A stretch of DNA of 64,000 nucleotides from Amanita rubescens (Eukaryota > Basidiomycota > Agaricomycetes > Agaricales > Amanitaceae), in assembly GCA_015039365.1 (NCBI GenBank), contig WION01000210.1, positions 30,416 through 94,415 on the forward strand. Reading direction: 5' to 3'. The notes beneath the pieces were generated by a model that was given only the letters and a program-made list of their open reading frames with translations, was not told the DNA's origin and ran no database searches. Below, in pieces: positions 9,717 to 21,393 of this stretch. The position numbers and the translations under genes were made by a program. Within the stretch, counting starts at the first letter, position 1, and each line of letters opens with the position of its first letter.

Positions 9717-10050
9717 TCACCCCCTCCTCAAGATTCTCGTCCTGAGAATCATCATCCTCGTCTGCCATCTTCCGCATGTGTTTCCATTCTGCCCACTTCT
9801 TGTTCATATTTTTAAGATACCCTTCATCAAATTTTCCATCTTCCCATCCAAACAACTTCTTTGACACAATTGGGTCTGTGTAATTATGATACCATTGAAA
9901 GAATTTAGTGGGCATCGCTAACAGTCTTGGCGCATTTGGTTTTCGTTTATGGAACTCTTGTACTTTGTGATGAGCATTTTCAAGGTTGTCGGCCAGTTCC
10001 CAAATCGCTTCCTCATTCGGATATCCTTTCCATTTCACCAAGTATTCCAA
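9712..10050 (-). pseudogene. gypsy-D integrase C-terminus with chromodomain
   Basis: The fragment starts with MEYLVKWKGYPNEEAIWEL, the typical chromodomain core (aromatic and VKWKGY motif). It continues with a basic tail ending in an acidic stretch (DEDDDSQDENLEE) next to the LTR. Chromodomains of chromoviral integrases guide insertion to histone-marked heterochromatin. The catalytic integrase upstream is missing because the palindrome occupies its place, so the fragment alone has no activity. Confidence 0.8.
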
Positions 10051-10082
10051 CCTCCCCGTTCACGCTCCTTTCTGGGTTCTCA

Positions 10083-12110
10083 AAGGTGGGGGATGTTTGT
10101 ACATGTTATGACATGAGAATTTGATCACAAGTTAGGGACAAGGGCATAATTGCCTTTTTTGGTAAGATAGTCAGATTCCAAATAAGGAAAGCAATTTAGG
10201 ATACCATTTTTGGAAGGTTGTCAAGGTGTTTGTACATGTTTGTACATGCTTTGACACAACAAAGTATAATTTCCTTATTTGGAAAGTGAGAAGTAGATGC
10301 TAAATAAGACAAAACAATTGATTTCAGGGTCGAATTTCCTAAAAAGGAAATGATTATGTAATTTCAGGGTCAATCAATTGTGTAGCCTTGGTCAGTGGCT
10401 TTCTAAATGTGGTTGTATGACATTATTTGGTGATGATTTCATTGAGATATTCACTGATTGATTTTCAGGGTCAAATTTCCTGAAAAGGAAATGAGTAATG
10501 TAATGTGTGCTTTAGGATCCAGTGGCGGATTTCCAAAAAAGGAAAGAGCGCACTTTGGCCTTGCCATTTTGGGAAATATCTGCTCACTGTTGCTGGTGAT
10601 GAGCAGGAAGAAAATGCAATATCTCCCTTAATACTGGATATTTTTGTGGCGCTTTTTTTGGAACATATTCCTTATATGTATATGCACCTATCCACCATGT
10701 TAGAATGCAAAAATTGCAAGTGGTTTCTGTCAGAATGCAACATGTCTTGCTCACTGTTGTCAACAGTGAGGAGCAACAAATGACAATATCTCCATCAATA
10801 CTGGTTATTTCTGTGGCGCTTTTTTGGTATGTCCCTATTAGGCATATAGGAAGGTATTTGGCATGTCAGAATGCAAATAGTATGCACCAATCAGCCACAA
10901 ATAAAATTGGTGTGCTCACTGTCTGCCATGATGGTAGCTATACCTCCACCAAAACAAGATCTCTTTGGGGCGCTCTTTTGGATTTTGATTTCTTATGATA
11001 ACAGAGTGTCATTCAGGGTGTCTGGAAGGAGATTGCCCTGCTGATTAATGTGTAACTTTCAGTTTCATGATAAAAGTCTGAACATGGTACAGAAAGAGTG
11101 GCTGATAAGTAGACGTGTCAGGAGAAATGGGACATTCCACTTGATCTTGCCTAGGAATCCTTTGTTGAAACCCTCCCAATGTTTATCTTTGTTATGTGTG
11201 ATCCCAAATCAAAAAAAGTGCCACAGAAAGATCTTGTTTTGGTGGAGATATGGCTGTTCATCATGGCAGACAGTGAGCACACCAATTTTATTTGTGACAT
11301 GATTGGTGCATACTATTTGCATTCTGACATGCCAAATACCTTCCTATATGCCTAATAGGGACATACCAAAAAAGCGCCACAGAAATAACCAGTATTGATG
11401 GAGATATTGTCATTTGTTGCTCCTCACTGTTGACAACAGTGAGCAAGACATGTTGCATTCTGACAGAAACCACTTGCAATTTTTGCATTCTAACATGGTG
11501 GATAGGTGCATATACATATAAGGAATATGTTCCAAAAAAAGCGCCACAAAAATATCCAGTATTAAGGGAGATATTGCATTTTCTTCCTGCTCATCACCAG
11601 CAACAGTGAGCAGATATTTCCCAAAATGGCAAGGCCAAAGTGCGCTCTTTCCTTTTTTGGAAATCCGCCACTGGATCCTAAAGCACACATTACATTACTC
11701 ATTTCCTTTTCAGGAAATTTGACCCTGAAAATCAATCAGTGAATATCTCAATGAAATCATCACCAAATAATGTCATACAACCACATTTAGAAAGCCACTG
11801 ACCAAGGCTACACAATTGATTGACCCTGAAATTACATAATCATTTCCTTTTTAGGAAATTCGACCCTGAAATCAATTGTTTTGTCTTATTTAGCATCTAC
11901 TTCTCACTTTCCAAATAAGGAAATTATACTTTGTTGTGTCAAAGCATGTACAAACATGTACAAACACCTTGACAACCTTCCAAAAATGGTATCCTAAATT
12001 GCTTTCCTTATTTGGAATCTGACTATCTTACCAAAAAAGGCAATTATGCCCTTGTCCCTAACTTGTGATCAAATTCTCATGTCATAACATGTACAAACAT
12101 CCCCCACCTT
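10083..12110. repeat. 2-kb near-perfect palindrome in gypsy-D
   Basis: The left arm (10083 to about 10998) and right arm (about 11195 to 12110) are inverted copies that look identical over their outer 800 bp and diverge toward a spacer of about 200 bp. Outer ends are GGTGGGGGATGTTTGTAC and its complement. Each arm holds about three degenerate direct repeats of 165-170 bp, with the order TGCTCACTGT, ATATCTCC, TGTGGCGCTTTTTTGG. Identical 92-codon frames at 10505-10783 and 11410-11688 are a product of the symmetry and not genes. No clear target duplication was seen at its ends. It resembles a foldback element. Confidence 0.85.
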
Positions 12111-12257
12111 CCAGAAATGGTAATGAGTTCATTTTTAGATGTGGGAAAGTGGACTTAGCACAATTCCATGTCTTTTATCATGTACATTTATTCATGAAAG
12201 CCCTATTAGCCAAAAAACCCCCTTTAATGGAGAAGGAGGGGCATGTGACGTCCCTGT

Positions 12258-12821
12258 CTAATTAGAGTTTTTTGTCGGGCTGATCAGGTGGTAAATTTTA
12301 CAATCTACAGCTTTAGTGCCTGGTATCAATTCAATCATGTGATCCCATCTTCCCTGTTTCAGTAGTTCATCAAACATTTCCTTTTCAAACACCTCTCGGT
12401 GACTTAAGTAGTGGGCGGGTACAATATCCTTCGTATCATGTTTCGTTTGATTCAACGCTGCTATTTCAGTCGCCGTGGTTGCGTGCACTCTTAGTTCCCA
12501 TCCTTCCGTTTCCTCCTCCATCACCGCTATCAGTCTATCGCCTTCCTCCCACTCATGTGTTCCACCAGTCTCATCATTGCCTTCTGTGTCTATTCCTTCC
12601 TCATCCTTTTCGTCTATATGGCAGTCACCTGGGCAGCGTTTCATGAGGAGTGAGCCTTTCTTCCAGTCTACAATTGGGTTGTGGTGTTTTAACCAATCAT
12701 GTCCTAAGAATATGTTGACCTTTCCGAGCATTGACACTCTGAATTTGAAGACTTCATAGTGAGCTCCAATCTGTACCTTCAGTTGCACCATCTCTTTTAA
12801 CGCTCCTCCCAAGTTAGGCAT
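12258..12821 (-). pseudogene. gypsy-D pol: protease end and start of RT
   Basis: Encodes the end of the retropepsin-like region (FLGHDWLKHHNPIVDW, the conserved landmark after the protease). An acidic linker and the first residues of the RT region follow (WDHMIELIPGTKAVDCKIY, matching the usual WDHAIDL and KIYPLSP landmarks). The frame ends with SPTKNSN directly before the replaced segment. No catalytic RT residues remain. The start given is only the first Met in the open stretch; the region is continuous with the protease fragment upstream. Confidence 0.75.
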
Positions 12822-12860
12822 GCCATCAGTGTTGTAGACGGGGATGGGTCGGTCTAGGCG

Positions 12861-13331
12861 TCACGTATTAATTTTGTGTTTTTGTACAAAATTCTCATTA
12901 ATACAGGATCCCGTACATCCTGAATCAATAAGTATCTCCACCTTATGTCTTTGAAAGGTGTCTAAGGTGGTGATCGTCCCGCTGATCGTCATTTGGTTTT
13001 TGCCTCTCCCCTGTATATAGTGTTCTTTCCATTTGAGGTTTTGTAAGTGCCATAATGTGTTTTCTTCCATCATTCCATTTAGTACACTCACCGTCTCTGC
13101 CGTCGCTTCATTCTCTCTTGTTTTATGTATCCATTGTCTCAGGCTTTGTACCGCCACTTCCTCTGGTTGTTCCCATATCCTTCTCACCATCCAGGGTCCT
13201 TGCCACGTCACTAATCTATCTTTTTTTGTCATTACTTTTTTATTTCTCCACTTATGTTCCAACCCTCTGAGTTCATACATGATGCATTCAATGTTTAACT
13301 TCAAATCTTCATACTTTACATCAGAGGTCAT
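12861..13331 (-). pseudogene. gypsy-D protease region
   Basis: Contains ILIDSGCTGSCINENFVQ, the D-S-G aspartic protease motif of Ty3/gypsy Pol, near the C-terminal end of the piece. It is preceded by a basic, helical linker. The frame equals the -1 frame entered from the slippery site at 13385-13391. Reading back, the -1 frame from that site is continuous with this piece apart from one TGA, in a context compatible with loss of a CGA arginine codon. A further break separates it from the RT-start fragment. Confidence 0.75.
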
Positions 13332-13369
13332 GTTACATCATTCTTCGGTCAGCGTTGTTGGAGGCACGT

Positions 13370-13795
<426 letters not shown>

Positions 13796-13855
13796 TCAGC
13801 CCGTTGCTCCATATAGCTTCTGCCCATCCCTCCATGCCTTGTCTAACGCCGTTGC

Positions 13856-14584
13856 TCATTCATACCACAATTGCAGGTCTCCCACTGTTGCTCCATCTCC
13901 TGGTGCTCCATTCTCCACTATCTTCATTCCTAGTGGTGGGTTTAACCCTCCTTTAAATTGGGCGATCAATGCAATTTCATTGAAATTTGTCAATTGCGCC
14001 CAACTCTTGAAGTCGATGATATAATCCTCCACCGGTCGTTTCCCTTGTTTTAACTCCCTCAAGTGTCTGATCACTTCATCTCTTGTTTCTGTTGTCATGA
14101 AGAATGCTAGCACTTTCGTTTTGAAATCATTCCAGTTGTCAAATGGTGGTGGGTGGGTGAATGGTGCGATCCCCAGTTCCACCGCTCTCGGTGCTACCGT
14201 TACTTCTCCCATAGGTGATATCACTCCCACTACCGCCGCTCTCGGTTCCACTCCTGTCCTCAATTGCACCCATGTGTATTCTGTTGCTCGTGGTGTGGTC
14301 GTTACTTCGTCTACGAACTCCATGAATTCCTGTAGTTTTACTCCCGCCCAGTTTTCCGCTCTATTCACCATTCCTCCTTTTATCTGTTGGAGGGCGATTG
14401 CAATCATCTGACTGTTGTTGAGTACTTCTGTAAGCAAGAAGTACGCCTTCATTGATCTCAGCCAGTGTGCTATTTTTTCTGGCTTTCCTTTGTATGCTTC
14501 CAGCGGATTGATTTTCATCTGAGGTCTGGGCGGTTTGGGTGGGTCTCTGAACGCTTCCCTTATTTCTCCTATCGCTTGGGCCAC
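13856..14584 (-). pseudogene. gypsy-D Gag (capsid region)
   Basis: Has the retrotransposon Gag signature: AHWLRSMKAYFLL, later WVQL, WNDFKTKVLAFF, then RELKQGKRPVEDYIIDF and LIAQFKGGLNPPL. This is the order seen in Ty3/gypsy capsid proteins that assemble virus-like particles. A proline-rich N-terminus precedes it. The N-terminal part extends into 14600-14786 in another frame, so the gene is frameshifted. It cannot be translated whole as it stands. Confidence 0.75.
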
Positions 14585-15054
14585 TCCATGTCCAGCATTT
14601 CATTGGGCTCCTGGGGTTAACGCTTCCCAGAGCGCTCGTACTGTGGCTGGGGCCAGCAATCCTATCAATGTGGCTAACAGTCCTATACATGCTCCTATCA
14701 ATGCTTCCGTTAGTGTGTACGGCATTCTTCTTATCTTCACAGGGTTGAAGGGAGTTCTTAATACTGTTCGTTTGGTTCTGGATCATTTTCTCCTATGGAT
14801 CGAATAGGTACGCCTAAACTTGAATGGATCGTAGTTTTACCAGGTCTGCAACTCTGAGTTTAGAGCAGTCCCAGTCCTATCTCGTTAACCCTCGAGTCCA
14901 GGTTTATCAAGCGGTAGTGGATACGCGCGATGTGCAGCGTGAGGAGGTACAAGTAACTGAAGTGGGCTGTCAACGCTATCAAGCATAGCAACTGTTGAAT
15001 GATTTGTGTGTCCGTTGTGGGCAACGACGGACAAACAAATGTGGTAGTGTTAAG

Positions 15055-15066
15055 AGCCTTATGATT
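15055..15066 (-). promoter_or_regulatory. gypsy-D primer-binding site, self-priming type
   Basis: The PBS lies one base inside the 5' LTR (15068-15316). The minus-strand PBS reads AATCATAAGGCT. It is complementary at 11 of 12 positions to AGCCTTACGATT at 15174-15163, which lies 24-33 nt downstream of the LTR TATA box (GTATATATAC, 15207-15198). The single mismatch fits C-to-T decay. Confidence 0.6.
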
Positions 15067-15067
15067 A

Positions 15068-15316
15068 TGTTAGGAGGTGATCCCGACACAATCACTAAGA
15101 CACTCGAGCTCGAACGCAGAAATGAGAAGTGAGACTTGATTGCATCTATGGACGACAGAAACAATCGTAAGGCTAAGGGATACATAGGTAAGTTCAGGTA
15201 TATATACTCTGACTTGTTATCCCCACGCCATCATTCCACGGAATTCTTATGTAAGTGTGGGAACATTCTGTAAATAAAAAGAAAAAGAAAATGATAATGA
15301 AATATCAGCTGTTACA
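15068..15316 (-). repeat. gypsy-D 5' LTR (249 bp)
   Basis: TGTTAGGAGG at 15068 to GCTGTTACA at 15316, the partner of 9036-9716. In transcription sense (minus strand) it has GTATATATAC as TATA box. Confidence 0.85.
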
Positions 15317-15321
15317 GATTA

Positions 15322-16673
15322 ACTTTAAACAAGATGAAAAGATGGTAGTCTTTACCTTTTCTGACATGGGTAAAACATGTATCGAAGGCCAATATCTTGT
15401 GCCTGATGATACATTAGTTTATGCTCATGGAAGGATCATTATTATGAATCCTATATTGGTTCTGGCCCTGGACTGTCAAAGAAACCAAACACAAAGTCTA
15501 TAGAAAATTTATTAGACTACGAGATCTGGCATAAACATTTTGGTCATCCATCCAACAAAGTCTTTTCAAAGATACCATTGAATGTCAATGGATGAAAAAG
15601 GTTGAACTTCCTGAAGGAAAATTACGTTGTGAAGGTTGTTTGAGAGGCAAAATGAAGGCAAAACCTTATAAAATGTCTTCAAAGAGAGCTACTCGTCCAT
15701 TCAAGATACTCCACATGGATCTAATGACTGTTCCAGTCATATCTTACCATAAATACGAGTACATTGGCCTAATCGTTGATGATTTCAACTCATATACTTG
15801 GATTGGTTTAATAAAAACAAAAGATCAAACTCTAGAATATTTTACCGGATGGTATAATGAGTTTGTAGATCCTAAACAACGAATTCTTCACCTCCATTCT
15901 GATCGAGGGGGGGAATCTGTAAATAAAAAGCCTTTGATGAATTCCTTAAATCCAAAGGAATTAAACATCAACAGACAGCTCTGTACACCCCACAACAAAA
16001 TGGTTGTGTTGAACACATGAATCAGACCTTGACTGACAAGGCTGAGGCAATGCAATTAGATGCAGGATGTCCGAAATCTTGGTGGGAGTTCTCATTCAGA
16101 ACAGCTGTGCATGTGTACAACTGGACTCCTCTCAAAAGGACACAATGGAAGACCCCTCTGGAAAACCTTCTGAATAAAAAACCAGATGTCTCATACTTTC
16201 GAGTATTTGGATGTGAAGCCTGGGTATTTATCCCTGATCAACAGAGACTGGACAAGCTATCCAAGAAATCCATATTACATATGTACTTTTGTAGGATATG
16301 AATCAGGAACCAAAGGCTATAGGTTGATGTCAACAAACACACTGGTCATATCCTCCCAGGCAACATTCTTTGAGAACATGTTTCTGCGTAAAGGAAAGAC
16401 TGCAGATATAATTACTGAAGATCTTGGTCCAATCTGGGAGGCTGTTCCTGAAGAGGAACCTAATAGACCTCCACAAAACCTGGATTTAGATAACTTACTC
16501 CCTGAGGGCCATAGAGGCTCTCCATGTTTGGATTGAAGGGGTGCATCTCCTGATTGACAGCAGTCAGACCCTTCTGATGATTCAGACAATGATGATGGTG
16601 ATGAATTTGCCAATTGTCGAAGAGATTTTCTTGATGAAAATATCCAAAGGCAAAGGGAAGAACAAGAGCAACG
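15322..16673 (+). pseudogene. copia-1 integrase region
   Basis: Continues the copia-1 Pol interrupted at 9031. GAG-pre-integrase zinc-binding residues are visible (HKHFGHPS, then CEGCLRGKMKAKPYK). The integrase core follows with HMDLM (first Asp) and LHSDRGGE (second Asp), then FRTAVHVYNWTPL and VFGCEAWVFIPDQ, which are standard copia integrase landmarks. The frame is broken several times, including a TGG-to-TGA at the codon before the lysine pair near 15590. Two TGA codons near 16535 and 16555 stand where copia-2 has CAA. It ends where copia-2 inserted. Confidence 0.85.
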
Positions 16674-16678
16674 GAGAC

Positions 16679-17607
16679 TGTTAAATATAGAATTATATTT
16701 ATAGAATGATTAACTACTGATTGACTATGTTCATCATTAATCATATCGCTCATGTCATCCTTTATGTATGACATACATAGAGATGACATCATAATGACTT
16801 CATTATGATATCATAGTGACATCATGGCCAGCAGGTTGCGCAACCGGTCGCAACCGGTTTTCACTCAAAACCACTTATGTAATAGTGAAAAATCGAATTT
16901 TAATAATATATAAGTAGATGACATCCTAAAATGCCAAAGTAGGCTATGTTGTGGGCATTGAATATGTCATTTTTCAAGATCTGACAGTTACTAAAGGAAT
17001 ACAAGGGGCTGCATGGGTGGATGCGTAAATGAGCACTTGGATGACATTGCCAAAATTAGCTAAAGTGATGTCATTTGCTAAAATTAGACTAAAGCAAATC
17101 AAGCAATGTCATTGATATGTTATATAAGTGCACTAAGCTTATTCTAAGGGGTTTGAGGCTATGTTGCAGGCAATAGATATGTTAATTTTTGAGATCTGAC
17201 AGTCATTACATTAATACAAGGGGTTGCATAGGTGGATGCACAAATGGGAGCCTGGATGATGTTGCTAAAATTAGTGCAACTTCTAATTTTAGTAGCATCA
17301 TCCGACTACCCACTGGCCAATCCACCCCTCTAACCCTCCAAACAGTTGCCGAAAAAGACCGGTTGCAACTGGTTTTGCAACCAGTCTTTGACATCTGGCC
17401 CAAATCCTTGGACCGAAACCATTTTGAGGCTGTAGGTGGCAAAACCGGCAACCGCGGTTTGGTTGCAACCAATACCGGTCTGGTCTGGTTACTGGTTTTT
17501 TGCCAGTCCTTTAACCGGACTTTAAAACACTATATATCGCAATAGGTAAGCTATTGCACCTGCTCATGCTGTGGACACACGCTCGCGTGCACCTGTCTTC
17601 TTCATCA
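16679..17607 (+). repeat. copia-2 5' LTR, disrupted by a hAT remnant
   Basis: 16679 to about 16826 matches the start of the 3' LTR (25153), and 17533-17607 matches its last 75 bp. The middle, including the TATA region, is lost and replaced by the hAT sequence. The end CTTCTTCATCA corresponds to CTTCTTTGTCA in the 3' LTR. Confidence 0.85.
16827..17532. mobile_element. hAT-type non-autonomous element, left end lost
   Basis: The right end TTTAAAACACTA at 17532 and most of the body match the complete copy at 37007-37832, including the GGTTGCAACCGGT and ATACAAGGGG segments. The left 120 bp or so are missing together with part of the host LTR, so no target duplication can be read. It is rich in ACCGGT/AACCGG words, probably subterminal transposase-binding repeats. 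It encodes no protein. Confidence 0.75.
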
Positions 17608-17620
17608 GGTTATGGGCCCC
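17608..17620 (+). promoter_or_regulatory. copia-2 primer-binding site (initiator tRNA anticodon arm)
   Basis: GGTTATGGGCCCC directly follows the LTR. It resembles the complement of the anticodon stem-loop of initiator tRNA-Met (GGTTATGAGCCC), the half-tRNA primer used by several copia elements. The match is from memory of the tRNA and is not exact. Confidence 0.5.
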
Positions 17621-18350
17621 ACCGTCGATATTGCCAGGACCCACATCGCCACTCGTCACTCACTGCTCAACATGATGTCCCACTGGTATAGTATTGCAGC
17701 GAGCCTGATATGGTCTTATCATCTTGATACCACTGATCCTTGATATGGCATATGCGCTAATGACATGCGCCTGGACCCTAGGGCTTTAGGGGAATCTCCT
17801 TGACACCCAGGGATAAGGGTACTACCTATGTTTCTCGACGCTGGCATGGCAATGTCAGCCCCCATGGTGTTTTTCGCGCTTGCACACCATGATGTGACTG
17901 GGGTATTACTGCATGCTATACCATAATAAGCCCCTTAGAGGCTTTAGAATACAATATGGCTTGTATATAGCAACTTCTAGTATAAAGGATGTGCTTACAT
18001 AACGGTCTGGGGGGCTTATGGACCAGACATTATTTCTATTTTACAATCGCAACGGGTAAAACTGTGGTTTGCCCAAGAGCGCTTGAGCCAGCGATTGATT
18101 ATGCATGTCATTTACAGCATTCAGGGATCATCCGAGCTTTCAAGACCAAGTGGACCTGTGGACCTGAGCTTTATCTAAGCTCGGCTTGTAACATTAAGTT
18201 ATACAGACTGTCGGTTAGACAGATCATAGACTGTACTTGTTTGCAAGGAACTTTATGAAGGATAACATCTGGTTATTCCTCCGGTAACTTAATAAAAAGA
18301 CGAATTAGACTTTTAGCTTTAAAGCTTTAAGCTCATTAATTCTCTTTTAG
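17621..18350 (+). other. copia-2 leader, possible intron end
   Basis: No gene seen in this 5' leader except an unassigned 89-codon frame (17989-18258). It ends TTAATTCTCTTTTAG at 18350, which looks like a 3' splice acceptor in front of the next frame. A donor-like AATAG|GTAAGC lies at 17546-17547 in the LTR. Confidence 0.4.
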
Positions 18351-18890
18351 GAAAGAAAACTGGATTCCGAAACTAGTACTCTGTTACCAGTATACAAAGC
18401 CGAAGGGGAATCATTTCCCCCTGCCCGGAGATTACCTCCTTCTTACAACACACCAATCCCACCGTTTCCCTTAACCATAGGGAACTGGACATTTATTGAT
18501 ACACCAGCACCAATCCCAGAATCGTCCTATTCAAGGACAATAGTTCGTGTTGTTAACCCTGATACCAGATTTGGTGTCACAAGACGTGGACCTGTCACAG
18601 TTCATGATCGAAGAGATCACTTCTTAGCCGCACAACTAACAAATGGTCGTACCTTGCAAGACGAAATAATACATCGTCGTCGTCAAGAAGCTATCAAAGA
18701 AGGTGTTCCACCCACCTTAGATCTTTGGATTCCACCCAGGGGTACATCTGTTACCCAACACATAGCAAATAGGCATACACACCGTAATATCAAAAGAGAT
18801 AATCATGAGGATGAAATCCTCGAATCACGTTTCTTTTGGTGTCTTATAACCACCTATATCATAATCATCACATCCGCCTTCCTCGTCTAA
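18351..18890 (+). CDS. Met-less frame before copia-2 gag, with C-terminal membrane segment
   Basis: An open frame of 180 codons runs from a splice-acceptor-like TTTTAG to TAA at 18888-18890, two bases before the gag ATG at 18892. It contains no Met, so translation would need an upstream exon or non-AUG start. The N-terminal half is proline-rich (PPSYNTPIPPFP), the middle is basic (HRRRQEAIKEG) and the last residues form a hydrophobic stretch (CLITTYIIIITSAFLV) fit for one membrane span. I do not know a copia protein of this type. It may be an accessory product, or exon 2 of a spliced 5' gene. It has no internal stop although the neighbouring gag has two. Confidence 0.45.
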   Translation, partial: ERKLDSETSTLLPVYKAEGESFPPARRLPPSYNTPIPPFPLTIGNWTFIDTPAPIPESSYSRTIVRVVNPDTRFGVTRRGPVTVHDRRDHFLAAQLTNGRTLQDEIIHRRRQEAIKEGVPPTLDLWIPPRGTSVTQHIANRHTHRNIKRDNHEDEILESRFFWCLITTYIIIITSAFLV

Positions 18891-18891
18891 A

Positions 18892-19938
18892 ATGTCAAAC
18901 AACTTGATGATTCCTAGTTCCATTCCCATTTTGAATGGAACTAATTATAAAGAATGGGAACACATCATGCGTTTCCTACTTCAAACTAAGGGACTATTTC
19001 AGTACCTTAAAGACGATTATGTTCGTCCCTGACGGGTAACCCCATTGGAACAATTTTATCTGGACACAGGCATTCAAGCCTTCATTCCAGCTGTTCCAGC
19101 AACAGCAGCAGTTCTGGAAACAGAAACTGAAGATGCGATACCTGCAATGCCAGCACAACCAGCACAACCTGCCATCACTCAACAAATGATTGATGATGCA
19201 AGGGCTATCAAAAAGGCCTTTGATGATTGGGTCGTCGAGGATGATTGCATCCTCAGATCCATAAATATGAAATGTTCTGCTACAATACAGCAGATCAATC
19301 AAAGTGTTGATTCCACCTGAGTCTTATGGTGGAATTTAGCTGAACAATACGGCGTGACAATGTCTGCTGGTATATACAATGACTTCCAATTAGCTGTTAC
19401 TTGGAAGTTTCAAGATAAAAAGGATCCCACACAATCCTTAAACGACCTCCTTGCCATCATAAACCGCTTAGCATCAAGCGGAATTACATTGCCTGCAAAC
19501 GTCCAGGCAATGATTGTACTTTCAGCTGTCCCTTGTCATTGGGACAACTTTGCCGCTGTGGTTCTAGCCACAACAGAACCATCAGATCTCACAATCCAAG
19601 GGATACTTCCCTTAATTCAGAATGAGTGGCGCCGAAGGCACCCTGAATCTGCCACGATGGCTAATATGTCGCAACAACAGCAGCAACCATGGCAACAAGT
19701 ACATGGTCGAGGATGTGGATGTGGACATGGACGCGGACATCGACGTGGATGTGGATGTGGACATGGACGCGGACGTGGACGTGGATGTGGACGTGGACGT
19801 GGATGTGGACGTGGACGTGGACGTGGATGTGGACGTGGACATGGATGTGGACGTGGACATGGATGTGGACGTGGACATGGATGTGGACGTGGACATGGAT
19901 GTGGATCAGGTCGTGGATGTGGGGGGAGGCCTTACTCT
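18892..19938 (+). pseudogene. copia-2 Gag, interrupted
   Basis: Starts MSNNLMIPSSIPILNGTNYK, the usual N-terminus of copia Gag (L-x-G-x-N-Y-x-x-W). It continues with an alanine/proline-rich linker and the helical part (DPTQSLNDLLAIINRLASSGI, then LSAVPCHWDNF). TGA stops lie at about 19030 and 19318, both in contexts where CGA is the likely ancestor. The expected CCHC knuckle is absent; in its place is a Gly-Arg-Cys/His array encoded by the minisatellite at 19705-19925. The frame then differs from Pol, and a stop in the Pol frame at 19938 marks a frameshift between them. Confidence 0.8.
19705..19925 (+). repeat. 18-bp minisatellite inside copia-2 gag
   Basis: Tandem copies of GGATGTGGACGTGGACAT and shortened variants, about a dozen units. 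It encodes a Gly-Cys-Gly-Arg-Gly-His array. The alternative frames read as Asp-Val-Asp-Met or Ser-Thr runs and are shadows. Confidence 0.9.
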
Positions 19939-19940
19939 AG

Positions 19941-21388
19941 GCCTCCACAAGCGCTGAAACATCAGCTCCACCACAAGCTCCTCCGGCTAATCAAAATTGG
20001 CCTGGAAAGATGGAGGGCCAAAAGCATGGCCCTAATTGGGAAAGGAACCGAGAACACCAAAAGGCAGATGCAGCCAAGAAGAAGGCTGCCAAAGCCACAG
20101 AACACACTATGGGTTCTGCACATACTGTCGCCCGTATCGGGCCTTATAGCATCACTGAGCCTGAATTTGTTCAGGGCTCTAGCAAGGACGAACAGGACTA
20201 TCAGTCCTATAAATCAAATCAAGGAATATCGTCAGATGACATCAATTATAAAAACATGGATATAGATCAGGAAGCTGAACTATATTATGATGATTATTAC
20301 TATGAAGATAACAGCGAACAATGGTATGAAACCATTAAGAAGCTGGAAATGGCTAACTTTCTCTTTATAGAGGCAGCAATGAAAATGGTGTTCCCTAAAT
20401 TGGGACATCATTGTCGTACTATAAATTCCTTCTTTGAACAATCTGTACTATATGATAGTATAAATTATAAAGAAAATTTAGACAAAAACTGCCTCATAAG
20501 AGATAAGTCGTGTGACACAGCCATTTATAATGCCAATATGATCGAACGATCATATAATATTGGTAACATGTTTAAGAAACCTATTACATGTTTAGTGGTC
20601 AATAAACAAAAATTTAAAGATAAAGTACATCCAACATGTCCCTGTCTGGAGTGTGTTGAGAAGCGTACTGGAGATACACTATGGATGTGTGACTCTGGTG
20701 CATCCAATCACTTTACCTTTAGTAGGAAAGACTTCTCTGAATACAGAGAATTTCCTGCAAATGAAAACCACAGTGTTAAAACTGCTAATGGTTTAGATTG
20801 CCTTGAGGGACTTGGCACAGTTATTCTTGAACACAAGTTATCCACAGGAGAAACAACACTCATAAAGCTCTTTCCTGTACATTATATGCCACAGGCAACT
20901 GCACGCTTGATTTCAAACAGCAGATTGATCCAACAAGGATTAACTTGTAAACAAGATGAAAAGATGGTAGTCTTTTCCTTTACAGACTCAGGTAGAACAT
21001 GTATTGAAGGACATTATTTAATGCCCAAAGATACATTAGTTTATGCTCAAGGAAGGATCATCATTATGAATCCTACACTGGTTTCCAGTCCTGGTTTATC
21101 CAACAGGAATTCTAAAATGATTCTCAGAAGACCGTCAAAGAAACCAAACACAGAGTCTATAGAAAAACTATTGGACTATGAGACCTGGCATAAATGTTTT
21201 GGTCATCCATCCAATGAAGTCTTTTCGAAGATACCGTTGAATGTCAATGGATGGAAAGAAGTTACACTTCCAGAAGGAAAATTACATTGTGAAGGTTGTC
21301 TAAAAGGCAAAATGAAGGCAAAACCTTATAAACTGTCTTCGAAGAGAGCTACTTGTCCCTTTGAGTTACTCCATATGGATCTTATGAC
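19941..21388 (+). pseudogene. copia-2 Pol N-part: linker, protease, start of integrase
   Basis: The frame is open from 19941 (real homology before the Met at 20010). After a basic Lys/Ala linker and an acidic Tyr-rich stretch comes the protease with WMCDSGASNHFTFSRKDF, the intact D-S-G-A active site. The GAG-pre-integrase zinc residues (HKCFGHPS, CEGCLKGKMKAKPYK) and HMDLM, the first integrase Asp, follow. Translation then runs into the tRNA-bearing insertion at 21394 and stops at 21488. Removing the insertion and one CGTAC copy restores the reading toward YHKYKYIGVIVDDF. Confidence 0.85.
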
Positions 21389-21393
21389 CGTAC

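Noticed and set aside
10505..11688. Pairs of identical 92- and 66-97-codon ORFs on opposite strands
   Set aside because: Mirror images produced by the palindrome; no domain, and the arms are non-coding repeats.
19612..19957. Ser-Thr-Met and Asp-Val repeat ORFs on both strands
   Set aside because: Alternative-frame translations of the 18-bp minisatellite in copia-2 gag.
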